DNA of 64,000 bases from Mitsuaria sp. WAJ17 (GTDB taxonomy: Bacteria; Pseudomonadota; Gammaproteobacteria; Burkholderiales; Burkholderiaceae_C): positions 62,001 to 126,000 of the forward strand of contig NZ_JACJUG010000005.1 in the NCBI RefSeq assembly GCF_014174515.1. The letters are read 5' to 3'. The translations under genes were made by a program, and so were the position numbers. Below, piece after piece: positions 18,634 to 29,532 of this stretch. The notes under the pieces were generated by a model that saw nothing but the letters and a program-made list of their open reading frames with translations, ran no database searches and was not told where the DNA came from. Each line of letters opens with the position of its first letter. Position 1 is the stretch's first letter.

Positions 18634-21600
18634 TCAGGCCTCGGCCCTGGCCGCCGGCACCGCATCGGGCTGCTGGCCCGAGCCGGCCACCTTGAGCCTG
18701 CCGGTGGCCGCCCATTCGGCCAGGGGCCGGCGGCTCCATTCGCGCAGCTCCTCCAGCGTGTCGGCCTCGGCGCTGACCAGGCCCAGCCAGCCGTCACGGC
18801 CAGCGCGCTTGACGGCGTAAAGCGCCGCATCGGCCAGGTCCACCACTGTGCTCCAGTCAAGCCCGCGCGGGAACTTCGTCGACAGCGGGAAGGCGGCAAA
18901 GCCCAGCGAGCAGGTGCGCCGCAGGGTGCGGCCGTCGTCCAGCTGGAAGTCGTAGCGCGACAGCGTGCGGCGTGCGCGCTCGGCCAGCTCGGCCGCATGG
19001 TGACGGTCGGTGTTGCGGGCCACGACCAGGAACTCCTCGCCGCCCCAGCGGATCAGGTAGTCCGCATCGCGGAAGACCTGGCGCAGCAAGGCCTGCATCT
19101 GGGCCAGCACGGCGTCACCGGCGGCGTGGCCGTAGTCGTCGTTGACCTGCTTGAAGTGATCCAGGTCCACCATGAAGAAGACCATGTCCTGCCCCGGCTC
19201 GCGGGCCATGCGCTGCACCTCGCCCTCATAGCCGCGCACCACACTGTTGATATCGGACTCGATGTGCTGGGCCAGGAAGCGGCGATTGCGCAGACCGGTC
19301 AGCGGATCGGTCAGGCTGGCCTCCTTGAGCGCCTGGCTCAGGGTGAGCAGCTCGTGCGTGCGCTCCCGCACCCGCGCCTCCAGCACAACCTGCGCACGGC
19401 GCAGGTAGCCGGTGCGGATCTGCACGATGCCGTAGATGCCCAGCAGGCCCAGCAGCACACCGCCCAGGCGCGCCCACCAGGTCTGCCACCAGGCCGGCAG
19501 CACATGCAGGGGGATCAGCAGCTCGTGCGGGCTCCACTGGCCGACGCGGTTGCTGCCCTGCACCTGCAGCAGGTAGCGGCCGGGATCGAGGTTGGTGTAG
19601 CTGGCGGTGCGCTGACTGGCCTCGCTGAGGATCCAGTCCTTGTCATAGCCCTGCAGCCGGTAGCGGTACTTCAGCACCGCCGGATGGCTGAAGTCCAGGG
19701 CGGCGAAGTCCACGCTGACATCGCGCTGCCCGGACTGCAGCACCACGGTGTGGCCCACGGGGCCCGGCGAGGTGCGCTCGCCAGCAATGCGCAGCTCGGA
19801 CACCACCAGCGGCGGCTGGTAGGTCCAGGGCTTGAAGCGGCTGGCGTCGATGACCAACACGCCCTTGCTACCGCCGATGAGCATGCGCCCATCCTGCAGC
19901 CGGGTGTAGGCGCGGAACCAGCCCGTGCCGAAGGCGGCGCCGTCGGCCGCACTGAGCTCGTGGTGGCTGCCGGTCTTGGGATCAAAGACGGCGCGGTGGG
20001 TCCAGATGCGGCCCTGCTCGTCGTCCATCAGATTGGCACCGAAGGCCTTGCCTCCCAGGCCGTGGCGTTCGCTGACGCGGTCGAACAGGGCTTCCTGGCC
20101 CTCCCATCGCTGGAGCTTGTGAAGGCCGGCCGCCGTGTCCACCCAGAAACGCCCCTGGCGGTCCAGCAGCAGGCCCAGCACCGAGTGATTGGACAGACCC
20201 GCGCCGGCCGGGGAGCGCAGCTCCTCCAGCTCCTCGCCGCCCTTGGGCAGCAGGTAGAGCCCCCCCTCGCCGCCCATCCACAGGCGGCCGTCGGGGTCCT
20301 CGGCCAGGGCGTTGACGTCGCCACTGAGCTTGCGGCCACCACTGAGCGCCATGCGCTGCAGACGATCCTGGCCCGGGTCATAGCGGAAGAGCCCGTCCTG
20401 CGTGGCCACCCACAGCCGGCCCGCGCTGTCGGCCATCAGGCGCCGGATTCGCCCCTTGCCGGCGGCGTACTGGCCCAGCAGCTGGCGTGCCTCGTTGAAG
20501 CGGTAGAGGGCCGTGTCGGTGCCGACCCAGACCTGGCCGTCGGGCGTCTGCGCCAAGCCGCCCACGCGCCCGCCGCGGAAGCCACCACTGCCCTCCTGCG
20601 GCGCGATATGGCCCTGCAGATGCAGATCGCGGTCCAGGATGGCCACGCCGCGCTCGTTGGTCCCCATCCAGATGGCGCCGCTGCGCAGCTGCAGGATGCT
20701 GCGCACATCGGCCTGGGCCAGGGGGCTGCGCTCGTCGAGGTCGGAGTGCCGCACCCACAGGCCTGCATTGGCCGGGTTGTGCAGTTGCAGTCCTCCGCCA
20801 TAGCTGCCCACCCAGATCCAGCCGGCGGCGTCCTTGACCAGGGCGCGCGCGTCGTTGCCGGCCAGACCCCAGGGGCGGCGGGTGTCATGCTGTAGGCGGC
20901 GCAGCAGGCGGCCGCTGGCGGGATCGCGCTCCTCGATGCCGCTGGCCCGCGCCATCCATAGGCGCTGCGGGTCGGGCGCCACCATGGCGTAGAGCGTGTC
21001 GCGCCGACCGGACTGCTCGCCCAGCTCCACCCATTGCAGCCTGGGAGACTCCTTGCCCAGGCGCAGGAGGTCGCCCTGCTGCGTGCCCACCCAAAGATGC
21101 CCGTCCGGCGATTCCGCCAGCAGGGTGATGATGCGCTCGCCCAGCGGGCGGCCCTCCACCTGCAGGGTCTCGAAGCGATCGGCGCCCTTGCGCAGGCGGG
21201 CCAGGCCGTTCCAGGTGCCTACCCACAGGTCGCCGTGGGAATCGAAGAAGAGGGTCTGGATGCGGTCGTCCGGCAGCCCGCTGGCGGCGCCCTGGCGGAA
21301 GTGGGTGAACTGGCCTGTGGCCGGATCGAAGCGGTCCAGGCCGCCGCCGATGGTGCCCACCCACAGCGTGCCATCCAGGGCCTGGGCCAGGGCGCGGACG
21401 GTGCCGGGGGCCAGGGCTTGCGGGTCGTCCGGCTTGCTGCGGAAGAAGGTCCAGCGGTCGGTCTGCGGGTCGAAGCGCGCCAGGCCGTCGCTCTCGGTGC
21501 CGATCCAGAGCACTCCTTCCTGCGAAGCCAGCAAGGAGCGCACGAAACTGGTGCCGGAGGGCGTCTTGCGACTGTCGTTGCCCAGTTGGTAGGTGCGCAG

Positions 21601-21837
21601 CTGGTAGCCGTCGAAGCGCACCAGACCGGCCGTGGTGCCGATCCAGATGAAGCCGCGCCCATCCTGGGCCAGGGCGGACACCACGCCATCGGTGATCGAG
21701 GCCACATCACCCACCGCCTCGAAGCGCGGCTCCACCAGCACATGCGCCGGGCCCAGCGCCTGGCCCCGGGCCGAAACAGCCAGCGCCATCATGACGAGCG
21801 CCGAAACGAATGGGCGTGAAAGCAGGCGAACAAGCAT
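18634..21837 (-). CDS. Two-component-regulator-propeller / Y_Y_Y sensor fused to diguanylate cyclase
   Basis: About 1067 aa from ATG 21837; ATG 21867 is in frame but puts ten Cys-rich residues before the signal peptide. After the signal sequence come some fourteen propeller repeats of the form G-x-(L/V)-W-(I/V)-G-T (about 35-680), a Y_Y_Y domain (about 700-780, ending PGRYLLQVQGSN), one membrane helix (WWARLGGVLLGLLGIYGIV), a coiled coil and a GGDEF domain with intact RWGGEEF. It should make cyclic-di-GMP in the cytoplasm in response to a periplasmic ligand. The usual histidine kinase is replaced by the cyclase. It is convergent with the M28 peptidase. Confidence 0.92.
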   Translation of the reverse strand: MLVRLLSRPFVSALVMMALAVSARGQALGPAHVLVEPRFEAVGDVASITDGVVSALAQDGRGFIWIGTTAGLVRFDGYQLRTYQLGNDSRKTPSGTSFVRSLLASQEGVLWIGTESDGLARFDPQTDRWTFFRSKPDDPQALAPGTVRALAQALDGTLWVGTIGGGLDRFDPATGQFTHFRQGAASGLPDDRIQTLFFDSHGDLWVGTWNGLARLRKGADRFETLQVEGRPLGERIITLLAESPDGHLWVGTQQGDLLRLGKESPRLQWVELGEQSGRRDTLYAMVAPDPQRLWMARASGIEERDPASGRLLRRLQHDTRRPWGLAGNDARALVKDAAGWIWVGSYGGGLQLHNPANAGLWVRHSDLDERSPLAQADVRSILQLRSGAIWMGTNERGVAILDRDLHLQGHIAPQEGSGGFRGGRVGGLAQTPDGQVWVGTDTALYRFNEARQLLGQYAAGKGRIRRLMADSAGRLWVATQDGLFRYDPGQDRLQRMALSGGRKLSGDVNALAEDPDGRLWMGGEGGLYLLPKGGEELEELRSPAGAGLSNHSVLGLLLDRQGRFWVDTAAGLHKLQRWEGQEALFDRVSERHGLGGKAFGANLMDDEQGRIWTHRAVFDPKTGSHHELSAADGAAFGTGWFRAYTRLQDGRMLIGGSKGVLVIDASRFKPWTYQPPLVVSELRIAGERTSPGPVGHTVVLQSGQRDVSVDFAALDFSHPAVLKYRYRLQGYDKDWILSEASQRTASYTNLDPGRYLLQVQGSNRVGQWSPHELLIPLHVLPAWWQTWWARLGGVLLGLLGIYGIVQIRTGYLRRAQVVLEARVRERTHELLTLSQALKEASLTDPLTGLRNRRFLAQHIESDINSVVRGYEGEVQRMAREPGQDMVFFMVDLDHFKQVNDDYGHAAGDAVLAQMQALLRQVFRDADYLIRWGGEEFLVVARNTDRHHAAELAERARRTLSRYDFQLDDGRTLRRTCSLGFAAFPLSTKFPRGLDWSTVVDLADAALYAVKRAGRDGWLGLVSAEADTLEELREWSRRPLAEWAATGRLKVAGSGQQPDAVPAARAEA

Positions 21838-21933
21838 CCGGCAGATGTTAGCGGGGCAGCATGACACTCCCTTACAAAGAGGGAGCCACTCCCTCCTGAG
21901 TGGGGGGTGCGCGCAACGCTCCGCCGTGGGCCC

Positions 21934-22914
<981 letters not shown>

Positions 22915-23111
22915 GCCTGACTCCTTCTTGGTTCTTGGCGTGGTTTGCGCCCTGGACGACATGAGCAACCGGCCCGCCTCCGGGCCAAGCCTGACCTGCC
23001 GTCATGGCAATGGACAGGAGCGTAGCCCAGCGGGCTCGCTATAGTGCGGAACCCCCGCAATACCGTGGCGCCGCCTGCGGGCATCTGTCCCCTCGGCGAC
23101 GCCCCCACGCC

Positions 23112-24377
23112 ATGCGCACCGACGCCCCTGCAGCCCCGCCCTCTCCCGCCGCGCCCCTGCGCATCGCCGTCGTCGGCGCGGGCCCGGCCGGGCTGGGCCT
23201 GGCCTTGCTGGCGGCCCGGCGCCTGCCAGAGGCCCAGATCCAGCTCTTCGACGCCCGCCCCCTGGACAAGGACATCAGCGGCGACCCGCGCACCCTGGCC
23301 CTGTCGCTGGGCAGCGTGCAGCTGCTGCAGCGCCTGCAGGCCTGGAACGAGGCGGCGGCGCAGTCCATCCTGCAGGTCCAGGTCAGCCAGGCTCCGCCCA
23401 CGCTGCGCCACCCGGTCTTCGGCGAGGCCGGCCAGCCGGTGGTGAGCATCCAGGCCCGCGAGCAGGGAGAGGAGCGCCTGGGCGCGGTGCTGGCCTACGG
23501 ACAGCTGGTGGCCCCCATGCAGGCCGCCTGGCTGCGCCATTGCGAGTCGCGGCCGGCCCAGGCCATGGCGCGCTTTGGCCAGCCGGTGGCCGGCATCCGC
23601 GCCGTGGGCGACGAGATGGAGGTCGATGCCGGCATCGCCGATCGCTTCGACCTGGTCGTGATCGCCGAGGGCGGTGTCTTTGCCGAGCAGTCCCGCAAGA
23701 GCCTCAGCCACGACTACCAGCAAAACGCCTGGGTGGGCACGGTGACCCTGGACCCGGCCTCGCCGCCGGGCGTGGCCTACGAGCGCTTCACGCGCAATGG
23801 CCCGCTGGCCCTGCTGCCGCTGCCGCCCACGCCCCAACAGCCGCACCGCGCGGCTCTGGTCTGGTGCCTGCCGCAGGCCGAGGACGAGGTGGCCGGACTG
23901 ACGGACGCCCAGCGCCTCACCGTGATCAACCAGCAGCTGCCGCCGGGCCTGCCGCCCCTGCGCGGCATCAGCCCGCTGAAGTGCTTCCCGCTGGGGCTCA
24001 ATGCCGAGCGCAGCCTCGTGGAGGGCCGGCTGGTGCGCATCGGCAATGCGGCCCAAACCCTGCATCCCGTCGCCGGCCAAGGGCTCAATCTCGGCCTGCG
24101 CGATGCCTATGCCCTGGTCGAGGCCCTGGTGCACGCGCAGGCTCGCCAGCCAGGCTCACCACTGGCCGCCGCCGTGGCCCAGGCCTTGCAGCGCGTGCAG
24201 TGGCAGCGCGGGCCGGACCGCTGGTCCACCATCCTCGGCACCGACTTCCTCGCTCGCAGCTTCAGCTGGCGCTGGCCCGCCCTGCCCGCCCTGCGCGGCC
24301 TGGGCCTGGCCGCGCTGCAGGCGCTGCCGCCGGTGAAGAAGGCGCTGGCACGGCAGATGATGTTCGGGCGCCGCTAG
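23112..24377 (+). CDS. FAD-dependent hydroxylase, UbiH/VisC/Coq6 family
   Basis: A 421-aa flavoprotein monooxygenase. The N-terminal dinucleotide-binding motif is VVGAGPAGLGLALLAAR, and the second FAD motif GNAAQTLHPVAGQGLNLGLRD has the family pattern for binding the FAD ribityl chain. These enzymes hydroxylate the aromatic ring in ubiquinone biosynthesis; which position is modified (UbiH, UbiI or UbiF type) cannot be told from sequence alone. ATG 23112 matches the family start; the frame extends to 23004 without conservation. It is convergent with the lanthipeptide exporter gene, 26 bases away. Confidence 0.88.
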   Translation: MRTDAPAAPPSPAAPLRIAVVGAGPAGLGLALLAARRLPEAQIQLFDARPLDKDISGDPRTLALSLGSVQLLQRLQAWNEAAAQSILQVQVSQAPPTLRHPVFGEAGQPVVSIQAREQGEERLGAVLAYGQLVAPMQAAWLRHCESRPAQAMARFGQPVAGIRAVGDEMEVDAGIADRFDLVVIAEGGVFAEQSRKSLSHDYQQNAWVGTVTLDPASPPGVAYERFTRNGPLALLPLPPTPQQPHRAALVWCLPQAEDEVAGLTDAQRLTVINQQLPPGLPPLRGISPLKCFPLGLNAERSLVEGRLVRIGNAAQTLHPVAGQGLNLGLRDAYALVEALVHAQARQPGSPLAAAVAQALQRVQWQRGPDRWSTILGTDFLARSFSWRWPALPALRGLGLAALQALPPVKKALARQMMFGRR

Positions 24378-24403
24378 GGCTGCGCTCGTCGCGCAATGCC
24401 AGC

Positions 24404-26458
24404 TCAGGCGGCCTCGGCTTCGCGCGGCGCTTCGGGCAAGGCCTGCACGGCCTCAATGGCCTCGGTGGCCTCTTGCGCCGCGGCCTCCTCCATGCGTTCG
24501 GACAGCCGCGCCTGCAGCGCATGCAGCTGCGCATAACCGCCGCCCAGGGCCATCAACTCCTCATGCGTGCCGGACTCGGCAATGCGCCCGGCCTTGAGGA
24601 AATAGATGCGGTCCGCCGTCTGTGCGCTGGCCAGGCGGTGCGTGATCAGCACCACCATGCGGTCGCGGCGCAGCCTGGCCAGGCTCGCGAAGACGGCGGC
24701 CTCGGCCTTGGCATCCAGGGGCGCGGTGGGCTCGTCCCAGATGGTCAGTGCGGCCTGGCGATAGAGGCCGCGGGCCACGGCCAGGCGCTGCCATTGGCCG
24801 GAGGAAAGCTCGATGCCGCCCTTGAACAGCCGGTTGAGCAGGGTCTGCCAGCCCTGGGGCAGCTGGGCGGCCACCTCGTCGGCCTCGGCCTCGCGCACGG
24901 CCTGAGCGAAGCGGGCGCTGTCATCACCGCTCGCCGCCAGGCCCACGCGCCCCAGGCGCACGTTCTGCGCTGCGCTGTAGGGCCAGCGCAGCGGGTGCTG
25001 GGGCACGATGAGGGTATGGGCCAGGCGCTGTCGGGCGTCCAGGCTGCGGCAGTCCACACCGTCCCAAGCCATGCTGCCGCCGCTGGGCTCGTAAAGCCCC
25101 GCCAGCAGCTTGGCCAGCGTGGACTTGCCCGAGCCGTTTTCGCCCACCAGGGCGATGGTGCTGCCGCACTGCAGGTCCAGGTGGATGTCGTGCAGCACCG
25201 GGCGGTCCGGCGCACCGGCGTAGGCGAAGCCCACGCCCTGCAGCGTGATGCGCTGGGGCGCCGCCACGGCCGGCCCGCCTGGCGGCGGTGCCGCGACTGG
25301 GGACTGGCCAACGAAGCCGAAGTAGTCGTCCAGGTACAACGCCTTCTCCATCATCTGGTCCAGCGCATGCACCAGTTGGCGCACCGCATCGAGGCTGGTG
25401 CGCAGGCCCAGGGCGGCCGCGCCGGCCAGGGCCGGAGCCAGGCTGCCGCGGTCCACCAGCAGCACCAGCCAGAGATAGGCCAGGCCTTGGGCCAGACCGC
25501 TCACGACGGCGCCCCAGGCCCGCGTGCGGGCAATGCCCGCCTTGAGCCGTTCCAGGCTCGTGCGCAAGGCCTCGGCGACGCGCCGATGACGCTCGCCGAG
25601 CAGAGGCTCCATCTGCAAGGCACGCAACTCGGCCGCGGGCTCGGGCTGGCTGGCCAGCTCCTGCAGCATCCAGCCCTGGCGAGACAAGGCAATGCTCTGG
25701 TCCCAGTGGCTCTGCACGCACAGCAGAGCGCGAATGGCCGTCCACGCCTGGGGCAGCAGGCACAGCAGCAGCACGGGCAGCAGGGCCGGATGCAGCACCA
25801 GCAGGGCCACGGCGCCGGACGCCAGGCCGATGCCCGCGCTGCTCAGCGCCACCGTCTGATCGACGATGCTCTCGACGTAGTGCAGGCCGCGATCGCGGGC
25901 GCGGTGCATGCGATCGACGAATTCCGGATCATCGAAGCGCTGCAGCGGCGCACGCAGGCAGGCCTCGACGAAGTCCTGTTCGGCCATGGCCACCAGGGCA
26001 GGGCTGAGCCGGGCCCGCAGCACCTCGGCCAAGGCGTCCAGCGCCAGCTTGCCCAGGAAGGCCAGGGCCAGGCCCAGCACCGTGCCCAGCTGCGGCGCGA
26101 GGTGTTGCCTCATGGACTGAGCCAGGGCATGGGCATCGAGCAGGGACTGCAGGAGCCCGCCGCCCAGCACCAGGGTGTAGGCCCACAGCAGGCCGGCCAG
26201 CAGCTGGCAAACCAGCACGCCGACGACGGCGGCCAGCCCCACCCGCCGCATCAGGGCGATGACAGGCGGCGCGGCGCGAGCCACCCGCCGGAAGAAGGCG
26301 GGAAAGCTGCTCAGCTGGGCATCGGACTGGCCCAGCTCCCAGTAGGGGTTGTCGGTGGCGATGAAGACGTCGCCTTCGTCTTGCCGCTGAGTCGGCTGCT
26401 GTTGCGGCGACCGTTGCGCCGCCGCCGCGTCGCCCTCCCTGTCCCTCGTCTGGCTCAT
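24404..26458 (-). CDS. Lanthipeptide-cluster ABC exporter (permease + ATPase, no C39 domain)
   Basis: A 684-aa half-transporter. After a soluble N-terminus (about 1-55) come membrane helices at about 70-360 and an ATPase domain with GENGSGKSTLAKLL, LSSGQWQRLAVARGL, LTIWDEPTAPLD and LITHRLAS. There is no C39 peptidase (no Gln/Cys start motif), unlike the classical LanT of class II clusters, so it should export peptide without cutting the leader. Its ATG overlaps the lanM stop by 4 bases, so translation is coupled. It probably pumps the modified product or precursor across the inner membrane; self-immunity is the alternative role. Confidence 0.87.
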   Translation of the reverse strand: MSQTRDREGDAAAAQRSPQQQPTQRQDEGDVFIATDNPYWELGQSDAQLSSFPAFFRRVARAAPPVIALMRRVGLAAVVGVLVCQLLAGLLWAYTLVLGGGLLQSLLDAHALAQSMRQHLAPQLGTVLGLALAFLGKLALDALAEVLRARLSPALVAMAEQDFVEACLRAPLQRFDDPEFVDRMHRARDRGLHYVESIVDQTVALSSAGIGLASGAVALLVLHPALLPVLLLCLLPQAWTAIRALLCVQSHWDQSIALSRQGWMLQELASQPEPAAELRALQMEPLLGERHRRVAEALRTSLERLKAGIARTRAWGAVVSGLAQGLAYLWLVLLVDRGSLAPALAGAAALGLRTSLDAVRQLVHALDQMMEKALYLDDYFGFVGQSPVAAPPPGGPAVAAPQRITLQGVGFAYAGAPDRPVLHDIHLDLQCGSTIALVGENGSGKSTLAKLLAGLYEPSGGSMAWDGVDCRSLDARQRLAHTLIVPQHPLRWPYSAAQNVRLGRVGLAASGDDSARFAQAVREAEADEVAAQLPQGWQTLLNRLFKGGIELSSGQWQRLAVARGLYRQAALTIWDEPTAPLDAKAEAAVFASLARLRRDRMVVLITHRLASAQTADRIYFLKAGRIAESGTHEELMALGGGYAQLHALQARLSERMEEAAAQEATEAIEAVQALPEAPREAEAA

Positions 26459-29397
26459 GGCCGCACGAAGGACGGCAGACGTGCCTGGGGATGCGAGCGC
26501 AGCAGCTGGTAGGCGATGCCGCCCGGCCCCGTCATCAGCGAGGGCGAGAAGACGTCGTTCGTGATGCCACAGCGGCTGCCGTGCAGCTCCAGGCTGGCCA
26601 GCAGGCGCGCCAGCTCGGCGTCACGGCTCACGCCGGGCGGTGCCAGGCCGCGGTCGGCGGCTTCCTGCAGCAGTTCCAGGGCGCTGGCGTCCCCGTGGCA
26701 GGCGCAGTGATTCCAGCCCATGCCCTGACGGAAGGTCGCGCCTGCGGCCTGGTGCACACGCTCGCGCACCCGGTCCTCGCCGATCAGGGCCGTGAAGTCC
26801 AGGTAGCCCAGGCCGTTGCCCACGGCACCGTGGCACCAGGCCGTGGAGCAGTTGACGCCGTCCAGGTGTCGCAGGTCGCGCCAGTTCTGGTCAGCCACAT
26901 CGAAGAGGGATTCCTCGAAGGCCAGCGCCTCCTGCGCCGCATGCAGGAAGCGCGGCTCGCCGCAGGCCTCATGCAACTTCAGCAGGGCCCAGCCAATGCC
27001 ACAGCTGCCGTGGCCGAAGCCCCCCATGCCCTCGGGCGCTGCGGCCGTGGGCCAGCAGGCCCGGCCGCCCTCGCGCCGCGCGGCCGCCAGCAGATGGTCG
27101 CCGGCCGCCACGGCCAGTGCCAGGTGCGCGGCCTGCTGGGTGCGCCGGTGCAGCAGCAGCAGGCCAGGGATGGCGCCGGCCGCTCCGGCCAGCAGGTCAT
27201 AGGTCTGGTCGGCCTCCAGGGAGCCCTGCATGTATTCGGCGGTCAGGGCGGCGCACTCGACAGCCTCGGCCCCGATGGCGCCCAGCGACTCCAGCTGCAG
27301 CCAACCCCAGATCTGCGAGCCGATGCCCAGGTAGCCCCCTGGCTGGTGCGGCCGCACCTTGCCGGCGGATCGCTGCAGCTCGACCTGGCGGTACAGGCCC
27401 TTTCTCATGGTCTCGATCACTGCGGCCAGCAGTTCGTCGGCCCCTGGCAGGGGCAGTGCGCGACCCTGGGCCACCTCGCGCTGGTAGGCGGCCAGCAGCA
27501 GGGCGACCCCGGCATTGCCGCCGTAGAGGTTCTGGTCGATGGCCTGGATGCCCCAGCCCGTCGGACCCAGGGTGGGCGAGATCCAGGTGACCGTGCCGTC
27601 CTCGCCCCGGATGCAGTTCTGCAGGAAGGGCACGATCAGGCGACGGGCCCAGGCCTGGCGCCTTGCCTCCAGATCCTCAGGGCTGGCCGCATGGACGGCA
27701 TGGACGCGGAAGGACTTCTCCGTGGGCATCCAGCCGTCATTGAGGTAGGCGCTCAGCAGGGAGGCCTTGATGATGTCGCGGTCCAGGCGCTGGTCCGAGG
27801 CGCTCCAGGCGCGCAGGCATTGCTCGACGAGGTCGCTCTCCGGCAGCCAGTGCGTGCCGCCAGGCCCGGACATGCGGCCATGGCCTGCCGTGCTGTGGAA
27901 GTAGGGCACGTCGCCGCGCAGCATGTCGTCGATCTCGGCCTGGATCACCACGGGGTCGGACGGCGTGGTCGAGACCAGCGCCGCAGCGCGCGCCAGCAGT
28001 CCCGCTGCGCGCTGGCGCGCCTGAGCCTCATCGGCCAGGGAGATGGGATGCCAGAGCATGCGAATCAGCTCGGCATAGACCTCCGTCGCCCGCGGCACCA
28101 GGCGGATGTGGCAGGGCTTGAAGGGCTGCAGCAGCGGCGCCAAACGGCCCTGCGCGTGCAGCTGGACCAGTCGTGCGGTGAGGCTGTCATAGCCCTCCAG
28201 CACCTGGCCCCAGTAGCGTTCCAGCGAGGGCGTCTCGCAGGGGTGGTTCTTGGCGATCTCCACCTCGACCAGGACCTGGCCGATTCGCACGGTATCGAGG
28301 CCGCCGTCCACCAGGGCGGGAATGCTGATCTTGGGCTGCTGCTGGCGGATGCTGCCCATGCCGGAGTTGTCCACGCCGCGCCAGCCCAGCGAGGCGCCGC
28401 GACCGGGCAGCAGGCCTGTCTTCATGAGGGAGGCGAACATGGCCTCGTCGGCCTTGTCCACCGCATTGCCGAAGCCGGAGGGCTTGATCTCAGTGCGCGG
28501 GCAGAAGAGGGTCTCACAGTCCACGATGATGGGAAGGCAACCCTGGGCGATGACGTTCTCGCCGTGGAAATCGGTGCCCCCCAGCAAGCGCATGATGGCC
28601 AGCCAGTGGCCCATATTGCGGTAGAACAGCCGCAGCTCCTGCTCGCCGGCGGCATGGCGATGGACGATGAACTCGCTCCAGCCATGATCGCCACGGTCCA
28701 GCACCGCGGGCACTCGCACGCGCTGAGCGACCGGCTCATCCGCCAGGACCTGCTGCAGGAAATCGGCCAGGGCCTGGTCGGTATTGAGCGGCCGGGGCTT
28801 GTAGACCGCGGTGCCGCCCTCCAGGCGCAGCAGGGCCACGCCGGCGCCGCCATTGTGGCTGTCGCCCTTGGCCAGTTCCAGGGCCTGCAGCGTACCGGGC
28901 GCCTGGCCCAGCAGCGTGCCCAGCAAGGCCCTGTCCTCGGCGAAATGGCGCGCCAGGGTGGCCACGAAGCTGACCTTGTGGTCCACGATCCAGCCGACCC
29001 GGGCCAGCAGGCTCGGGTATTGCTCGCCCAGCCTCTCCCAGTGCTGCGGGGTGGCGGCCTGGGCCAGGTATTCCTCCCAGCGTGCCGCGGAGCTTGCCGC
29101 GGTCAGCCGGCCCTGTACGCGGGCAGCGTTGATGTCCATGACCAGCACGCGGGCGAGCTTGGCATGGAGCTGTTGTTCGAGGTGCTGACGCAAGGCGTCA
29201 GCAATGACGGAGCGCTCGGATGCGTCGAGGCTGGCCAGCTCCTGCAGGGAGTGGGTGAGCGTGGCAACCGCGGGAGCGATCCAGTGGACCAGGCAGGGGA
29301 CGAAGTCGGGCTCGGTCGCCTCGGTCGGCTGGGCCTGCGCGGCGTGGTCGGGATGCTCGCGGGCGGCGACGGATTCAGCGGGGGGCGTGGACTGCAT
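26455..29397 (-). CDS. Class II lanthipeptide synthetase LanM
   Basis: A 980-aa bifunctional enzyme that dehydrates Ser/Thr of a precursor peptide and adds Cys thiols to form (methyl)lanthionine rings. The N-terminal two-thirds is the kinase-like dehydratase domain: LLRLEGGTAVYKPR, then GGTDFHGEN around residue 277 and IVDCETLF. The C-terminal third is a LanC-like cyclase with GHGSCGIGWALL, then WCHG (Cys855) and CACHG (Cys900, His901), which supply the three zinc ligands. Length and order match intact LanM enzymes. It lies 135 bases after the precursor gene and overlaps the exporter, so the three genes form one operon. Confidence 0.95.
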   Translation of the reverse strand: MQSTPPAESVAAREHPDHAAQAQPTEATEPDFVPCLVHWIAPAVATLTHSLQELASLDASERSVIADALRQHLEQQLHAKLARVLVMDINAARVQGRLTAASSAARWEEYLAQAATPQHWERLGEQYPSLLARVGWIVDHKVSFVATLARHFAEDRALLGTLLGQAPGTLQALELAKGDSHNGGAGVALLRLEGGTAVYKPRPLNTDQALADFLQQVLADEPVAQRVRVPAVLDRGDHGWSEFIVHRHAAGEQELRLFYRNMGHWLAIMRLLGGTDFHGENVIAQGCLPIIVDCETLFCPRTEIKPSGFGNAVDKADEAMFASLMKTGLLPGRGASLGWRGVDNSGMGSIRQQQPKISIPALVDGGLDTVRIGQVLVEVEIAKNHPCETPSLERYWGQVLEGYDSLTARLVQLHAQGRLAPLLQPFKPCHIRLVPRATEVYAELIRMLWHPISLADEAQARQRAAGLLARAAALVSTTPSDPVVIQAEIDDMLRGDVPYFHSTAGHGRMSGPGGTHWLPESDLVEQCLRAWSASDQRLDRDIIKASLLSAYLNDGWMPTEKSFRVHAVHAASPEDLEARRQAWARRLIVPFLQNCIRGEDGTVTWISPTLGPTGWGIQAIDQNLYGGNAGVALLLAAYQREVAQGRALPLPGADELLAAVIETMRKGLYRQVELQRSAGKVRPHQPGGYLGIGSQIWGWLQLESLGAIGAEAVECAALTAEYMQGSLEADQTYDLLAGAAGAIPGLLLLHRRTQQAAHLALAVAAGDHLLAAARREGGRACWPTAAAPEGMGGFGHGSCGIGWALLKLHEACGEPRFLHAAQEALAFEESLFDVADQNWRDLRHLDGVNCSTAWCHGAVGNGLGYLDFTALIGEDRVRERVHQAAGATFRQGMGWNHCACHGDASALELLQEAADRGLAPPGVSRDAELARLLASLELHGSRCGITNDVFSPSLMTGPGGIAYQLLRSHPQARLPSFVRP

Positions 29398-29465
29398 GGG
29401 CGAGCGGATCAGGTCGGGCGGTAATCAGGGGAGGCGCCTGGGCGGTAAGCCAGGACTGGAAGCCT

Positions 29466-29518
29466 GACCCCGCCTCCAGGGCGGGGTCTCGACGCCAGGG
29501 ATAGAAACCCCTGGCGTC
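29466..29518 (-). terminator. Two tandem perfect hairpins between precursor gene and lanM
   Basis: Hairpin A: GACGCCAGGG (29491-29500) with CCCTGGCGTC (29509-29518), a 10-bp perfect stem and 8-base loop. Hairpin B: GACCCCGCC (29466-29474) with GGCGGGGTC (29480-29488), a 9-bp stem and 5-base loop. Only two bases separate them. Neither is followed by a T-run on the minus strand, so they are better read as a partial terminator or RNA-stabilising element that keeps precursor mRNA more abundant than lanM mRNA. Confidence 0.65.
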
Positions 29519-29532
29519 TGCACATCAGTGCA

